Assembly: GCA_900095095.1 (NCBI GenBank)
Contig: FMBT01000340.1
Location: forward strand, 1 to 64,000
Source: Fragilariopsis cylindrus CCMP1102
Lineage: Eukaryota > Bacillariophyta > Bacillariophyceae > Bacillariales > Bacillariaceae
Reading direction: 5' to 3'
DNA: 64,000 bases
Shown: positions 63,555 to 64,000 of the stretch, piece after piece
Position numbering within the stretch: position 1 is the first letter of the stretch
Layout of the letters: each line of letters starts with the position of its first letter
Program-made: the position numbers and the translations under genes
Notes under the pieces: generated by a model
What the model was told of the DNA's origin: nothing
The model's input: the letters and a program-made list of their open reading frames with translations, nothing else
Database searches by the model: none

Positions 63555-64000
63555 ATCGCAAGAAAAGAAATGACGCTCGATTTCGAAGTAGTTATCAAAA
63601 ATGTCGCAAAAGAACTAGTAATTTGCTAGTACAAACATAATTGATCGCTGTCAATCAAACGAGCAACACTTACTCGCGTCTCGTACTGTGTGTCGTACTG
63701 CGTACTGATCGATTGCCAGAATAGACGCTCGATTTCGCAGCAGTTATCAAAATCGACTTGGAATAACTAGTACTTTGTTAGTGAAAATATAATTGAATGC
63801 TGTCGATCAACGTAGCATCAATTACTCGCGTCTTGTACTGTCAAAATCGACTTGAAATAACTAGTACTTTGTTAGTGAAAATATAATTGAATGCTGTCGA
63901 TTAACGTAGCATCAATTACTCGCGTCTCGTGCCGTACTGTGTGTCGTACTGCGTACTGATCGATCAGGAAATGACGCTCGATTTCGAAGTAGTTATCAAA
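63555..64000. repeat. Large-unit tandem array running off the window
   Basis: GACGCTCGATTTCG(A/C)AG(T/C)AGTTATC starts at 63572, 63724 and 63973. Units share TTACTCGCGTCT, GTACTGTGTGTCGTACTGCG and TACTGATCGAT. The second unit contains an internal ~91-bp duplication (about 63749-63839 and 63840-63930; CAAAATCGACTT ... ACTCGCGTCT). The array continues past position 64000. Confidence 0.9.

Overview
The window looks like nuclear DNA of a stramenopile alga, most likely a (pennate) diatom. The evidence is AT-rich sequence with many triplet microsatellites; short GT-AG introns (28-nt exon, introns of roughly 110-240 nt) in otherwise long open frames; proteins swollen by Ser, Asn, Asp and Gln runs; and several N-termini with a hydrophobic signal followed by an A/S-F junction, as used for import into a secondary red plastid. 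Species cannot be read from the sequence. All family names below come from motif recognition by eye, not from a search.

Layout. 1-822 (-): C-terminal part of an ATP23-like M76 protein whose HExxH is degraded. 1.38-1.96 kb: a cluster of palindromic short repeats. 2.9-6.2 kb (-): class C (GABA-B-like) GPCR. 6.6-11.3 kb: accessory DNA with two decayed related reading frames, a 965-bp element with 24-bp terminal inverted repeats, tandem repeats and a second MITE-like element. 11.6-27.6 kb: helical hypothetical protein, plastid-type DEAD-box helicase, phytol-kinase-like CTP:polyprenol kinase, TupA-like ATP-grasp protein, frameshifted pectinacetylesterase/NOTUM remnant, DUF599 plastid protein, NTF2-like candidate, SDR and a basic Ser-rich repeat protein. 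27.6-29.8 kb: gene-free.

29.8-40.1 kb: polytopic membrane protein, a small frame with an in-frame UGA before a membrane segment, membrane-anchored Nudix hydrolase (two exons), MFSD8-like MFS transporter (three exons), plastid membrane protein and a 2-oxoglutarate oxygenase. 40.3-45.4 kb: a convergent gene pair, roadblock dynein light chain and MUS81 nuclease, enclosed by an ~80-bp inverted repeat. 45.7-50.1 kb (-): four-exon SEC5 exocyst gene. 52.2-60.0 kb: MYND protein, tandem GST_N/thioredoxin-fold protein, bestrophin-like anion channel and a ViaA-like VWA protein. 60-64 kb: decayed coding remnants, a partial copy of the TIR element that supplies the C-terminus and stop codon of a low-complexity gene, and a large-unit tandem array running off the end.

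The genes do not form one pathway. Two loose themes are visible: plastid-directed proteins (phytol kinase, DUF599, bestrophin, GST-like, VWA, helicase, 2OG oxygenase) and membrane traffic or signalling (GPCR, SEC5, roadblock, MFS). The most unusual items are the catalytically broken ATP23-like protein, a MUS81 whose long tail carries a ubiquitin-interacting motif and several SUMO-interaction-like motifs, the inverted repeat around the roadblock/MUS81 pair, and the transposon end used as a gene terminus.
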